Assembly: GCA_002101905.1 (NCBI GenBank)
Contig: LQPU01000061.1
Location: forward strand, 1 to 64,000
DNA: 64,000 nucleotides
Direction: 5' to 3'
Source: Mycobacterium shimoidei
GTDB lineage: Bacteria; Actinomycetota; Actinomycetes; Mycobacteriales; Mycobacteriaceae
The notes under the pieces are model-generated. The model had not been told where the DNA came from. It was given only the letters and a program-made list of their open reading frames with translations, and searched no databases. The translations under genes were made by a program, and so were the position numbers. Position 1 is the stretch's first letter, and each line of letters opens with the position of its first letter. This document shows, piece by piece, positions 1-8,492 of this stretch.

Positions 1-969
1 GGCCTGGGGTTGGGGGCGGGGTTGGGCTTGCTCGCGGAAACCCGCCGCGGCGCCGGCAGCGCCGGCGGCGCCGCCGGCCAACAAGGTGGCATTGTCACCC
101 TGTCGCAGAATCGTTGCGGCCTGAACCTGCTCGGTTGCGGTCAACGCGTCGTGGGCCGCAGCGGCCAGCTCGCCGGCGCTGCGGTAGCGCTCCGCGGGGT
201 TTTTGGCCATGCCCTTGGCGATCACGTGATCCAGCGCCGGGGGAACTTCCCCGGGTCGCGTTTCACTGGGCCGCGGAATAGGTTGCATCAGATGCGCGGC
301 GACCAGCTGCTCGATGCTGTTGGCACGGTACGGCGGCGCGCCCGTCAAGCACTCGGCCAACACACAGGCCAGCGCGTAGACGTCCGCGGGGTAGCTGACC
401 TCGTCGCCGGAAAAACGCTCCGGGGCCATGTACCGGTAAGTTCCGATGGCGGTGCCGGTTTGGGTCAACCCGGGATCGGTGGCGGCGCGGGCAATGCCGA
501 AATCGACCAGGTAGGCAAAGTCGTTAGCGGTGACCAGAATGTTCTCCGGTTTGACGTCGCGATGCATGATGCCGTTGGCGTGCGCGGCGTCCAGCGCGGC
601 CGCGATCTGGCGCACGATGGCCACCGCCCGGGCCGGCGGCAGCGGGCCGTCGCGCACCACGATGTCACGCAGTGAAGTGCCGTCGATCAGGCGCATGTCC
701 ACATAGAACTGGCCGTTGATTTCGCCGTAGTCGTGGATCGGCACCACATGCGGCTCGGTGAGCCGTCCTGCGGTATCGGCCTCGCGTTGCATACGGGCGC
801 GGAACTCAGGGCTGTTGGAGTACTGCTCCGAGATCAGCTTCAACGCCACCACCCGGTGCTTGCGCGCATCCTCGGCCTCGTAGACCTCCCCCATGCCGCC
901 GCGGCCCAGCAGCCGCTTCAGCTGGTACGGCCCAAACCACGTACCCACCCGCGAACCTGGGTCGGTCAC
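1..969 (-). CDS. pknD: Serine/threonine protein kinase PknD, kinase domain (3' end beyond window)
   Basis: Reads leftward from a GTG at 967-969 preceded by a good AAGGGAG ribosome site and runs off the left edge (323 codons visible). The protein shows a full eukaryotic-type kinase domain: glycine loop GRGGMGEVYEA near residue 22, the ATP lysine in VVALKLI near 44, catalytic HRDVKPENI near 137, then VDFGIA and the APE motif in YRYMAPERF. After about residue 280 comes an Ala/Gln/Pro-rich linker, presumably leading to a transmembrane helix and sensor domain outside the window. It is preceded by pstS on the same strand, the order of pstS2-pknD in M. tuberculosis, where PknD is a membrane kinase linked to phosphate and osmotic sensing. 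The pknD name rests on that synteny, because the diagnostic beta-propeller is not visible. Confidence 0.9.
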   Translation of the reverse strand, partial: MTDPGSRVGTWFGPYQLKRLLGRGGMGEVYEAEDARKHRVVALKLISEQYSNSPEFRARMQREADTAGRLTEPHVVPIHDYGEINGQFYVDMRLIDGTSLRDIVVRDGPLPPARAVAIVRQIAAALDAAHANGIMHRDVKPENILVTANDFAYLVDFGIARAATDPGLTQTGTAIGTYRYMAPERFSGDEVSYPADVYALACVLAECLTGAPPYRANSIEQLVAAHLMQPIPRPSETRPGEVPPALDHVIAKGMAKNPAERYRSAGELAAAAHDALTATEQVQAATILRQGDNATLLAGGAAGAAGAAAGFREQAQPRPQPQA

Positions 970-991
970 CGTCGACGCTCCCTTCCGCTAA

Positions 992-2101
992 TCACGAGAT
1001 AGCATTCACGGCCGCTTCGAGTTTCGATTCGAAGGATTTCGGCATCGGAATGTATCCGTACTGGTCCAATCCATCCTGCCCCGAACCGATGGTGGCCTGC
1101 ATGAAAGCCCTTACCGCCGGGCCGGTCGCGGGATCCGGATACTTCGAGCAGACGATCTCATAGGTCACCAGCACCAGTGGGTAGGCCCCGGCCTGCGTGG
1201 GCTTGTAGAACGACGACGTGTCCACCACCAGGTCATTGCCCTGCCCTTTGAACTTCGCCCCCTCGATCGTCTTTCCGACCGTTTCGGCCGTGATCGTCAC
1301 CGGATCCGGACTCGCTGACGTGATGATCTGGGCCATGTTCAGCTGACGTCCCACCGCGAAGGACCACTCGTTGTAGGTGATGGCCCCGTCGGTGTTTCGC
1401 AGGAGCGACGACGTGCCGTTGTTGCCCGCTGCTCCCTGCCCGACACCTCCGTTGAACGTCTTTCCGGTGCCTTTGCCCCACGCGCCATCGGATGCCACCT
1501 CGAGGTAGTTCTGGAAGTTGTCGGTGGTACCGGATTCGTCGCTGCGGAACACCACCTGGATCGGCGTCGCGGGCAGCTTGGTGCCTTGGTTGAGTGCCGC
1601 GATCGCCGGATCGTTCCACGTGGTGATGGTGCCGTTGAAGATCTTCGCCGTTGTCGGCCCGTCCAGATTCAACGTGTTGACGTCTTTGACGTTGTAGGTG
1701 ATCGCGATCGGGCCGAACACCGTCGGTAGGTCCCACGCCGGCGAACCGCACCGCTCCTGCGCGCTTTCGGGTTCACCCTTCGAGGGATCCAGTGCCACAT
1801 CGGAGCCGGCGAGGTCGGTTTGGTTGCTGATGAACTCCGCCACCCCTTTGCCGGAGCCGTTTGCGTTGTAGTCCAGCGTGTAACCCGGGCACGCCCGGAT
1901 ATAGGCGTACACAAATTGCTCGATGGCGTGCGTTTGCGCGGTCGAGCCGCTCGCCTTGAGTTTCTGCTTGCCGCCGCACTGCACCGGCACCTCGGCGGTG
2001 CCCGACGACGCCGAGCTGTCCTTGCCGCCGCCACAGGCCGACAACACCAGTGCGCCGACGGTGAGCAGGATCAGAGCGGTGCTCAATCGGTTGGCCTTCA
2101 C
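992..2101 (-). CDS. pstS: Phosphate ABC transporter substrate-binding lipoprotein PstS
   Basis: Periplasmic phosphate-binding component of the Pst importer, anchored as a lipoprotein. The chosen GTG start at 2101 has an upstream GAGGAG and puts a short lipoprotein signal (hydrophobic stretch ending LVLSAC followed by GGG) at the N-terminus; an upstream ATG at 2152 would add 17 poor residues. About 369 aa, the normal PstS size. Family signatures include KASGSTAQ near the N-terminus, an NANGSGKG phosphate-loop-like segment, and the conserved [10 protein letters not shown] stretch. It lies 22 bp upstream of the pknD-like kinase on the same strand, which fits the PstS2-PknD arrangement. No pstA, pstB or pstC is in the window. 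I could not recognise a PHO-box-like operator upstream. Confidence 0.93.
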   Translation of the reverse strand: MKANRLSTALILLTVGALVLSACGGGKDSSASSGTAEVPVQCGGKQKLKASGSTAQTHAIEQFVYAYIRACPGYTLDYNANGSGKGVAEFISNQTDLAGSDVALDPSKGEPESAQERCGSPAWDLPTVFGPIAITYNVKDVNTLNLDGPTTAKIFNGTITTWNDPAIAALNQGTKLPATPIQVVFRSDESGTTDNFQNYLEVASDGAWGKGTGKTFNGGVGQGAAGNNGTSSLLRNTDGAITYNEWSFAVGRQLNMAQIITSASPDPVTITAETVGKTIEGAKFKGQGNDLVVDTSSFYKPTQAGAYPLVLVTYEIVCSKYPDPATGPAVRAFMQATIGSGQDGLDQYGYIPMPKSFESKLEAAVNAIS

Positions 2102-2317
2102 GCAGCTCCTCGAAACAGCCGGGGTGGCAGATGCCCTCCGCCACCGGATCACGTGTGAGCGTTGGTACGTCGCAGCTCAGCGACAGTGGCAACAGTACCG
2201 TGAACAGCGGGTCCTTCCGGTGCGAACAGAATATGAATGCCCGAGTCTTCGGCTCGCCCGCACTGCGGTCGGTACTGGCTGGCAAACCCTTGCAAAGCCT
2301 GCGGATACCATTAGCTG

Positions 2318-3001
2318 GTGTCGACGGAGGCCCTCGGCGGGCGCTTGCCCGAATTGACCGGCGACGCCAGAGTCGATCGCTGGCGCGAGCATCGAGCGGC
2401 GGTGCGAGCCGAATTGGTCGAGGCAACGCTGCGGGCCATCGAGGAACACGGCCCGGACTTGTCCATCGACGATGTGGTGCGGACCGCCGGTGTCCCGCGC
2501 CCGAAGCTGTACCGGTTCTTCGCCGATAAAGACACGCTGTTCAGCGCCGTCGGCGAACGCGTACAAGCGATGGTGCTCGAACGTGTGGTACCCCGGTTCA
2601 ATGCGGCCGGCACCGCGTTGGAGCTGGTCCGCTCGGCCGTGGCCACCTACGTCGACCTCGTCGACGAGCGGCCCAACCTGTTCCGCTTCCTGGTCGGATC
2701 CCAGTTCACCGAGCGCCGCTCGACCGAGGCCCTGATCGAAGGCGGCCGGCCACTGGCCAACGCCACCTGCGAGGTTGTCGCCGACATCCTTCGGGCCCGC
2801 GGCGGAAACGGCGATGACATTCAATATGTCGTCGACGCGTTGCTGGGCGGGGTGGCGCTCGGCGTCCTGCGCTGGCTCAACGAGCCGACGATCAGCAAAG
2901 ATGCTTTGGTCGAGCAACTGACGACGTTCCTGTGGGGCGCATTGTCGGCCACCGCCGCTGCCCGCGGTCTGATTCTGGATCGCCACCAGAAACTGTCGTA
3001 A
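2318..3001 (+). CDS. TetR family transcriptional regulator
   Basis: 227-aa TetR-type repressor. An N-terminal helix-turn-helix (LSIDDVVRTAGVPRPKLYRF, followed by FADKDTLF) is seen near residues 48-75, and the C-terminal ligand-binding half is poorly conserved, as usual for the family. The GTG start at 2318 has no clear Shine-Dalgarno sequence, so translation may be leaderless. It is transcribed away from pstS and toward the two PF10118 genes and the SDR, which start 126 bp downstream on the same strand, so those genes are its most likely targets (inference). Ligand unknown. Confidence 0.88.
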   Translation: MSTEALGGRLPELTGDARVDRWREHRAAVRAELVEATLRAIEEHGPDLSIDDVVRTAGVPRPKLYRFFADKDTLFSAVGERVQAMVLERVVPRFNAAGTALELVRSAVATYVDLVDERPNLFRFLVGSQFTERRSTEALIEGGRPLANATCEVVADILRARGGNGDDIQYVVDALLGGVALGVLRWLNEPTISKDALVEQLTTFLWGALSATAAARGLILDRHQKLS

Positions 3002-3127
3002 CCAGCGCTAGCCAGCGCGAATCTCGCCGACTCCTTGCACGTGCCATCGGGCCGCGCTACTGTGACCCAGGACACCCCGTACTTACGGTACTAGGTACTG
3101 AACGTTCGAGGAAGGGTCGTCGCGGTC

Positions 3128-3973
3128 ATGCCGACCAGCTATCCGAACACCAGGCGGATCCGTTTCCGCTTTGATCAGGCCCGCAGGTTCGACAAGTACT
3201 TCGTCAACAACGACATCGTGCTCAGCCACTTTGTGGCGGGCCTGTCAGGTGCTTTTCCACCCGGCGAGGAAGCGTTCATTCGCTCGGTCCGGCGATTCGC
3301 CGAGTCCATCACCGATCCGGTGCTGAAGAAACGGGTCGCCGGTTTCATCGGGCAAGAATCGATGCACGGGCAAGAACACCGCCGGCTCAACCAGAAGCTC
3401 ATCGAGATGGGTTATTCCATCAAGTGGTGTGACTCAGAGGCGTTGCGGCGGCGCCGGATTCAGTTCGAAGGCTGGCTGGGTGGCCGACGGCACCTTGCGT
3501 TGACGGCAGCCGCCGAACACTACACAGCAGTGGTGGCCCAACGGGTGCTGTCCAATCCGGAGATCCAAACGATCCCGGGCGATGCCGAAGTGTGGAACCT
3601 GCTGAACTGGCATGCCCTCGAAGAGCTGGAACACAAGTCGGTGGCCTTCGACGTGTATCGAGCGGTCGGCGGCTCCGAGCGGGTCCGAATCACCACCATG
3701 GCCATACTCATTGCCGTCACGCTCCCGGTGACCACCCTGTTGCTGGCGATCGCGCTGGCACGCGACCCGGTGGCGCACCGTCATCCGTTGCGAGTCGCTC
3801 GCGAGGCATACCGGCTCTACCGGGGTCCGTTCATCCGCGGGTTGATACCTGACCTCGCGCAGTATCTGCGTCCGGGCTTCCACCCCGACGATGTGGACAC
3901 CACAGCGCTGGTAGAGCAATGGCGCGAGGAGCTTTTCGGCGCCGAGGGCGCGCTGGCCGATCACCTGAAATAA
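3128..3973 (+). CDS. PF10118-type metal-dependent protein, tandem copy 1
   Basis: 281-aa protein of the family usually annotated 'predicted metal-dependent hydrolase' (PF10118). The sequence shows a ferritin-like ligand pattern: Glu47/48 in PPGEEAF, an ExxH at 77-80 (QESMHGQEH), Glu130 in AAEHYTA, and a second ExxH at 166-169 (EELEHKSV). That spacing of E...ExxH...E...ExxH is typical of diiron oxygenases, so a diiron oxidase role is plausible (inference). A hydrophobic stretch near residues 190-215 suggests membrane association. It is paralogous to the next gene along its whole length. The ATG at 3128 is preceded by GAGGAAGG, spaced a little far. Confidence 0.88.
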   Translation: MPTSYPNTRRIRFRFDQARRFDKYFVNNDIVLSHFVAGLSGAFPPGEEAFIRSVRRFAESITDPVLKKRVAGFIGQESMHGQEHRRLNQKLIEMGYSIKWCDSEALRRRRIQFEGWLGGRRHLALTAAAEHYTAVVAQRVLSNPEIQTIPGDAEVWNLLNWHALEELEHKSVAFDVYRAVGGSERVRITTMAILIAVTLPVTTLLLAIALARDPVAHRHPLRVAREAYRLYRGPFIRGLIPDLAQYLRPGFHPDDVDTTALVEQWREELFGAEGALADHLK

Positions 3974-3989
3974 CGAAGGGACGGTTCGT

Positions 3990-4868
3990 ATGGGTGCTGC
4001 AGCGGCAACAACAACAACCGCGACGGCCTATCCGCCGGTCCGGCGGATTAGGTTCCGGTTCGGCGAACCGCGACCGATGAAGCGTCACTTCGTCGACGGC
4101 GACATCGTGATGAGTCACCTGACCGCCTTGTTGTCAGCCATTTTTCCGCCCGGCGAGGAGGGGTTCATCAGGTCGGTGCGCCGTTTTGCCGATCATGTCA
4201 GTGACCCCGTTTTGAAGAAACGGGTCGCCGGATTCATCGGACAGGAATCGGTGCACGGTCAAGAGCACCGGCGCCTCAATGAGCAACTGGTGGCGATGGG
4301 CTATCCGCTGGTTCGGGTGTTCATGTTCGACCACGACAGCAGGCGCCACAAATGGATCGTGCGCGCCGAGAACCGGCTGCCGGGCTATTTGCATTTGGCG
4401 GCGACGGCGGCTGCCGAGCACTACACCGCGACGCTGGCTCAGCGCGTGCTCACCGACGAGATACAAGCTATCCCAGGCGATCCCGAGGTGCGCCAGCTGC
4501 TCAATTGGCATGCCGTCGAAGAGCTGGAACACAAATCGGTGGCGTTCGACGTCTACCGCTTTGTCGGCGGACCGGAGTGGATCCGTATCGCCGTGATGGG
4601 CGTGGTGTACGTGCTCACCATCCCCGTCGTCACCGGCGGCGTCATGGTGTCGATCATGACCGATCCATCTGGGCGGCGTCCGATCACGGTGCTGCGCCAG
4701 ACCATCGGCGTCTTCCGCGGACCGCTGCTCAAAGGTGTGATGGCCGACCTGCGTAAGTACATGAGACCTGGCTTTCACCCCGACGACATCGACACCACCG
4801 AGCTGTTGGACAAGTGGCGCGCCGAACTGTTCGGCACCGAGGGCGCGCTGGTCGATCACCTCAAGTAG
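3990..4868 (+). CDS. PF10118-type metal-dependent protein, tandem copy 2
   Basis: 292-aa paralog of the preceding gene, 16 bp downstream with a good GAAGGGA ribosome site. It keeps every putative metal ligand of copy 1: PPGEEGF, QESVHGQEH, AAEHYTA and VEELEHKSV. It differs by a Thr/Ala-rich N-terminal leader and a slightly longer central loop (residues about 105-120). A hydrophobic segment (VVYVLTIPVVTGGVMV) near residue 210 again suggests a membrane-associated protein. The pair plus the following SDR look like one operon. Substrate unknown. Confidence 0.88.
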   Translation: MGAAAATTTTATAYPPVRRIRFRFGEPRPMKRHFVDGDIVMSHLTALLSAIFPPGEEGFIRSVRRFADHVSDPVLKKRVAGFIGQESVHGQEHRRLNEQLVAMGYPLVRVFMFDHDSRRHKWIVRAENRLPGYLHLAATAAAEHYTATLAQRVLTDEIQAIPGDPEVRQLLNWHAVEELEHKSVAFDVYRFVGGPEWIRIAVMGVVYVLTIPVVTGGVMVSIMTDPSGRRPITVLRQTIGVFRGPLLKGVMADLRKYMRPGFHPDDIDTTELLDKWRAELFGTEGALVDHLK

Positions 4869-4892
4869 CCGGGAACAACGGGATCAGGTGGC

Positions 4893-5786
4893 GTGAAATT
4901 CAATCGGTTGCGGCCCCGGGTGGTAGTGGTCACTGGCGCCGGGAGCGGCATCGGGCGGGCGATCGCGATCCGATTCGCCAAACTCGGGGCCCGGGTGGTG
5001 GTCTCCGACATCGACCTCGACGCCGCACAGCAGACGGCAGCAGTCATCCGCGGCCACGGCCGCCTTGCCTCGGCGGCGCAGCTCGACGTGACCGAGCCTG
5101 AGGCGTGGGATGCGCTGGCCCGAAACGTACTCACCGAACACGGCTACACCGACGTGCTGGTGAACAACGCCGGCATACTCGTCGCCGGCCCCTTCCTGGA
5201 GCTGCAGCCGTCGGATTGGGAACACCAACTTGCGGTCAACCTCATGGGCGTGGTGTACGGCTGCCGCGCATTCGGTGCTCAAATGGTCGAGCGCGGTGCG
5301 GGGGGTCATATCGTCAATATCGCGTCCGCGGCGGCATTCACGCCGACGCCGGTGATGTCTGCCTATTCGGTATCGAAGGCCGGCGTGAAAATGCTGACCG
5401 AATGCCTGCGCCTGGAACTGGGTCCGAAAGGCATTGGTGTCAGCGCTATCTGCCCGGGAGTCATCAACACCAGCATCATGGAAAACGCGACCACGTTGGG
5501 TGTCGACGACGATCTGATCGAGCGCGGCAAGTCGCTTGTCCGGCAGCTCCAGCAGTTCGCGGAGACACTTCCGTTCGCGCCGATGAGTCCCGATCTGGTC
5601 GCACGCGCAGCAGTGCGCGCCGTCCGATTCGACCTTGCGGTGGTGCCCGTCCGCACCGAGGCCTGGCTGGGCTACGTCATGCTGCGGGTCGCACCCGGTG
5701 TCAATCGGATCATGACACGTCCGTTCTCGATGAAGACGCTGGAGAAGGTTGGCGCTCGCCTACTCATGCCCGCGGGCCGCACATAG
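4893..5786 (+). CDS. Short-chain dehydrogenase/reductase (SDR)
   Basis: 297-aa classical SDR, a NAD(P)-dependent alcohol/ketone oxidoreductase. Visible motifs are the Rossmann TGAGSGIG near residue 15, NNAG near 91, a catalytic Ser in NIASAAAF, and the YSVSK active site near 155. The C-terminal tail is longer than usual (about 40 residues past the core). The GTG start at 4893 follows copy 2 of the PF10118 pair by 24 bp, so it is probably the last gene of that operon and may act on the product of the putative diiron proteins (inference). Confidence 0.9.
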   Translation: MKFNRLRPRVVVVTGAGSGIGRAIAIRFAKLGARVVVSDIDLDAAQQTAAVIRGHGRLASAAQLDVTEPEAWDALARNVLTEHGYTDVLVNNAGILVAGPFLELQPSDWEHQLAVNLMGVVYGCRAFGAQMVERGAGGHIVNIASAAAFTPTPVMSAYSVSKAGVKMLTECLRLELGPKGIGVSAICPGVINTSIMENATTLGVDDDLIERGKSLVRQLQQFAETLPFAPMSPDLVARAAVRAVRFDLAVVPVRTEAWLGYVMLRVAPGVNRIMTRPFSMKTLEKVGARLLMPAGRT

Positions 5787-5807
5787 GGGCGCACATAGAG
5801 GTAGGAC

Positions 5808-7355
5808 TCAACCCGCCGGCGACAGCATCTGCCGCCAGCCGTCTTCTCCGAGACCGTCGGAGCTTTCCAGGTGGTACTTGACCCCGTCAGGGCCGAGCAC
5901 TTCACCGCTGGATGGGTTGTAGATCGCGGCCGGGCCGGCGGGAGTGTAGACGCACGGGTTGGGTTGCTGCCCGTTGCACTGAACGGTTCCCGAACCCGGC
6001 CGGGACAGCGGATCGCTGACCGGTGGCGGCGTACCGGGAACCCGGTCGGCCGGCGCCGGGTTCATGCCGTTGTTGACCGACGGCGCCGGGATCATCTCGC
6101 CGACATTGACCGGTTGGTCGCACCGCGCACCCGGTGCGGGGCAGTTGCGGATCTGGTTGGGATCGCCGTACCAGGGATTGGTCCCCAGCGGTACGTACGG
6201 CTTGCTGTCGCGGCACTCCCGGGGAGTGGCGGCACGCTTGCCCGGGACGTCGACACACGGCAGGTTGCGTGCGCCGCGCACGACGTTGGCCGGAACATCT
6301 TGGGGAATCTTGCAATACGTTCCGCTTGGCAGCGGCGCGGTGTTGGTGTCGGCCGGCGATCGCCACTGTGATGCCGGCAGGAATCCGGTCAGACATGGCG
6401 GTGGGTTGTTGATCGACAGATTGAGGTCCATCAGCACCGACCCGGGGGTGGAGGCAATCGTGGTTTGTGCGATAGACGCGACCTCCGGCAAGAACACCAG
6501 CAACTGCTCGAGGCCCTTGTTGTAGCGCTTGAGCATGTCGGCCACGATCTCCAGGTTCGCCAGGGTCTGCGGCAGCGACTCGCGGACACCGCTGAACACC
6601 TCGGTGACCTGGTCGGCGGTCGGCGCGGCCTTCGACAGGATGCTTTGCAGGCCTTGGTCGTTCTGGGCGATCTGCGCGGTCAGGACGTTCAAGTCATGTG
6701 ACCACCGCTCGATCGAGTCGCTCGAGTCGACCTGGCTGTCCAAGATCGGTGCCGCGTTCTCGATGACATCGTCGACATCGGCGAGATTGGTCTTGAAGTC
6801 GCCGACGATCGACTGCGTCGAATCCACCAACCGTTGCAACGCCGGACCCAAACCGCCGATTGCCTGTGCCGTCTCATCGAGCAGCGAGGCGATCTTGTCC
6901 TTGGGGAGGACCGACAGGCTCCGGTTGGCGGCATCCAGCGCCGGGCCGATCTCACTGGGCACGGTGCCCTTGGTGATGGTCTGCCCGGGCGAGAAGAACT
7001 TCCCCGGTGTGCCGGTGGACACCAGGTCCAGATACTGCTCACCGACCGCGGAGACCGAGTGCACATTGGCCGACGCGTCGATGGGGATCTTGTAGCGGCT
7101 GTCGATGCTGAGTGTGGCCCGGGCACCGGTCACCGTCGGTTCGACCTTGGTGACCTTGCCGATCTGGATCCCGCGATAGGTCACGTTCGACGTGCGATAC
7201 AAACCGCCCGAAGCGGGCAACTCGGCGACCAGTGTGTATCGACCGATGCCCAGCAGGCTCGGGATGTGCAGGTAGTACCAGCCCAACGCAACCAGCGCCG
7301 CAACCGTCAGCGCGGCGAACACGATCAACTGGTTACGGATGAAACGGGTCAACAT
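5808..7355 (-). CDS. Mce family protein MceF
   Basis: 515-aa last subunit of a mammalian-cell-entry (Mce) lipid importer. One N-terminal membrane helix (residues about 8-28) precedes the MlaD/Mce domain (about 38-115, including YRGIQIGKV and SAVGEQYLDL). A long helical region follows, then a Pro/Asn/Gly-rich Cys-containing tail (CLTG, CVDV, CPAPGARC, NPCVY) typical of MceF. Starts 3 bp after the mceE stop. MceA-F are thought to form a hexameric tunnel across the periplasm fed by a YrbE permease and the shared ATPase Mkl/MceG, which is not in the window. Which Mce number this is cannot be settled from the sequence alone. Confidence 0.92.
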   Translation of the reverse strand: MLTRFIRNQLIVFAALTVAALVALGWYYLHIPSLLGIGRYTLVAELPASGGLYRTSNVTYRGIQIGKVTKVEPTVTGARATLSIDSRYKIPIDASANVHSVSAVGEQYLDLVSTGTPGKFFSPGQTITKGTVPSEIGPALDAANRSLSVLPKDKIASLLDETAQAIGGLGPALQRLVDSTQSIVGDFKTNLADVDDVIENAAPILDSQVDSSDSIERWSHDLNVLTAQIAQNDQGLQSILSKAAPTADQVTEVFSGVRESLPQTLANLEIVADMLKRYNKGLEQLLVFLPEVASIAQTTIASTPGSVLMDLNLSINNPPPCLTGFLPASQWRSPADTNTAPLPSGTYCKIPQDVPANVVRGARNLPCVDVPGKRAATPRECRDSKPYVPLGTNPWYGDPNQIRNCPAPGARCDQPVNVGEMIPAPSVNNGMNPAPADRVPGTPPPVSDPLSRPGSGTVQCNGQQPNPCVYTPAGPAAIYNPSSGEVLGPDGVKYHLESSDGLGEDGWRQMLSPAG

Positions 7356-7358
7356 CTT

Positions 7359-8492
7359 TCATTCGCCTCGCTCCACCGGCGCGTCGGCCGGATTGGGCAC
7401 GTATCGGATGTCGGGCACCATGGTTGCCGGATCACGGCCCCAGGACTGTTCGAGCGCGCGCAGCATTCCGGACAATCCGGTTCCGGTCAATATCGCGTTG
7501 TCGATCGTGCTCAGTGTGAGGTCGAGCGAACCGGACACGTTGATGTAATCGCCCCGCACGATTTTCGGCACGCTGTCGATGGTGAACGGCGGCGAGAGCA
7601 GCAGCCCCAGGGCATCCACCAAATATGGCGCGGCAAGGCCGAGTTGCTTGAGCGGTCGCTGCAACAGTTGCAGATTCTGATGCAGGTCGCCGCGCACCGT
7701 GGACAACGTCTGATCGGTGACGGCGCTGATGCGCCCGATGGCTTCGACAGTGTCGGCGAACAGGTCGCGCTGGTCTTCGAAATGCTCAACCAGCGGTGGG
7801 AATTCGGTAAGCACCCGATCGAGGACATCGGTGCGCTCACCGACATAGGTCAACAGCCGGTTCGTCGAGTCGATCGCGCGGGTGACATCACCACGCTGCT
7901 CATTGAGCTTGGTGGCAAAGGTATCCAGCTTGCCGAGGAAGGCCCGAATCTGCTGGGCCCGTCCGTTGAGAATCTGGTAGACCTCGTTCTGGATCACTTC
8001 GAGATTGGGAATCCCGCCGCCGCGCAACACCAACGCCAGGCTGGCCAACGTTTGCTCAATGCTGGGATAGGCCGATGAGTTCGTCAGCTTGATGGTGTCG
8101 CCGTCTTCTAACAGCTGCGGCGACGGATTCGGCGGTGCGGCAAGCTCGAGGTGCTGCGAACCCAGCAGGCTGGTCTGCCCGATCCTCGCGGTGGCGTTCT
8201 TCGGTAGCCGAACGCCTTTCTCCAGATCCACGGTCAGGGTGGCGACCCAGTCTTTCAGTTTGATTCCGCGCACCGTGCCGACAAACACATCGGCGACGAG
8301 GACCCGACTGTTTCCGTTGAGCGCTAACGTGTTTGGCATCTGGACGTAGATGGTGTAGGAGCCGCGCCCGCTGCCCGGCCCGCCGGGCAGCGGCACGTTG
8401 GAGATGCCCCGCCAGTTGCCGCACGATGTCAGTACGACCACCGCGACCAGCATCGCCAGGGCCCGTCGCACGCACCTCGTCGCTTTGCTCAC
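7359..8492 (-). CDS. Mce family lipoprotein MceE (LprK-like)
   Basis: 377-aa Mce subunit with a lipoprotein signal: VSKATRCVRRALAML is followed by a hydrophobic run ending LTSC, whose Cys would be lipidated. The Mce domain follows (VFVGTVRGIKLKDW, TSLLGSQHLEL), then a long coiled/helical region. The GTG at 8492 overlaps the mceD stop as GTGA, the standard translational coupling of this operon; a longer in-frame extension to 8963 only reads across mceD and is rejected. Position five in the operon plus the lipobox identify it as the E subunit. Confidence 0.92.
   Translation of the reverse strand: MSKATRCVRRALAMLVAVVVLTSCGNWRGISNVPLPGGPGSGRGSYTIYVQMPNTLALNGNSRVLVADVFVGTVRGIKLKDWVATLTVDLEKGVRLPKNATARIGQTSLLGSQHLELAAPPNPSPQLLEDGDTIKLTNSSAYPSIEQTLASLALVLRGGGIPNLEVIQNEVYQILNGRAQQIRAFLGKLDTFATKLNEQRGDVTRAIDSTNRLLTYVGERTDVLDRVLTEFPPLVEHFEDQRDLFADTVEAIGRISAVTDQTLSTVRGDLHQNLQLLQRPLKQLGLAAPYLVDALGLLLSPPFTIDSVPKIVRGDYINVSGSLDLTLSTIDNAILTGTGLSGMLRALEQSWGRDPATMVPDIRYVPNPADAPVERGE

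Noticed and set aside
2102-2317. Phosphate-response (RegX3/PHO-type) operator upstream of pstS
   Set aside because: No convincing direct repeats were found by eye in the 216-bp gap.
2177-2986. 269-aa minus-strand open frame opposite the TetR gene
   Set aside because: It is exactly antisense to the TetR gene and has no family motifs; high GC produces long shadow frames.
6834-8078. 414-aa plus-strand open frame across mceE/mceF
   Set aside because: Arg/Gln/His-rich translation typical of an antisense frame; the Mce genes on the other strand carry clear domains.
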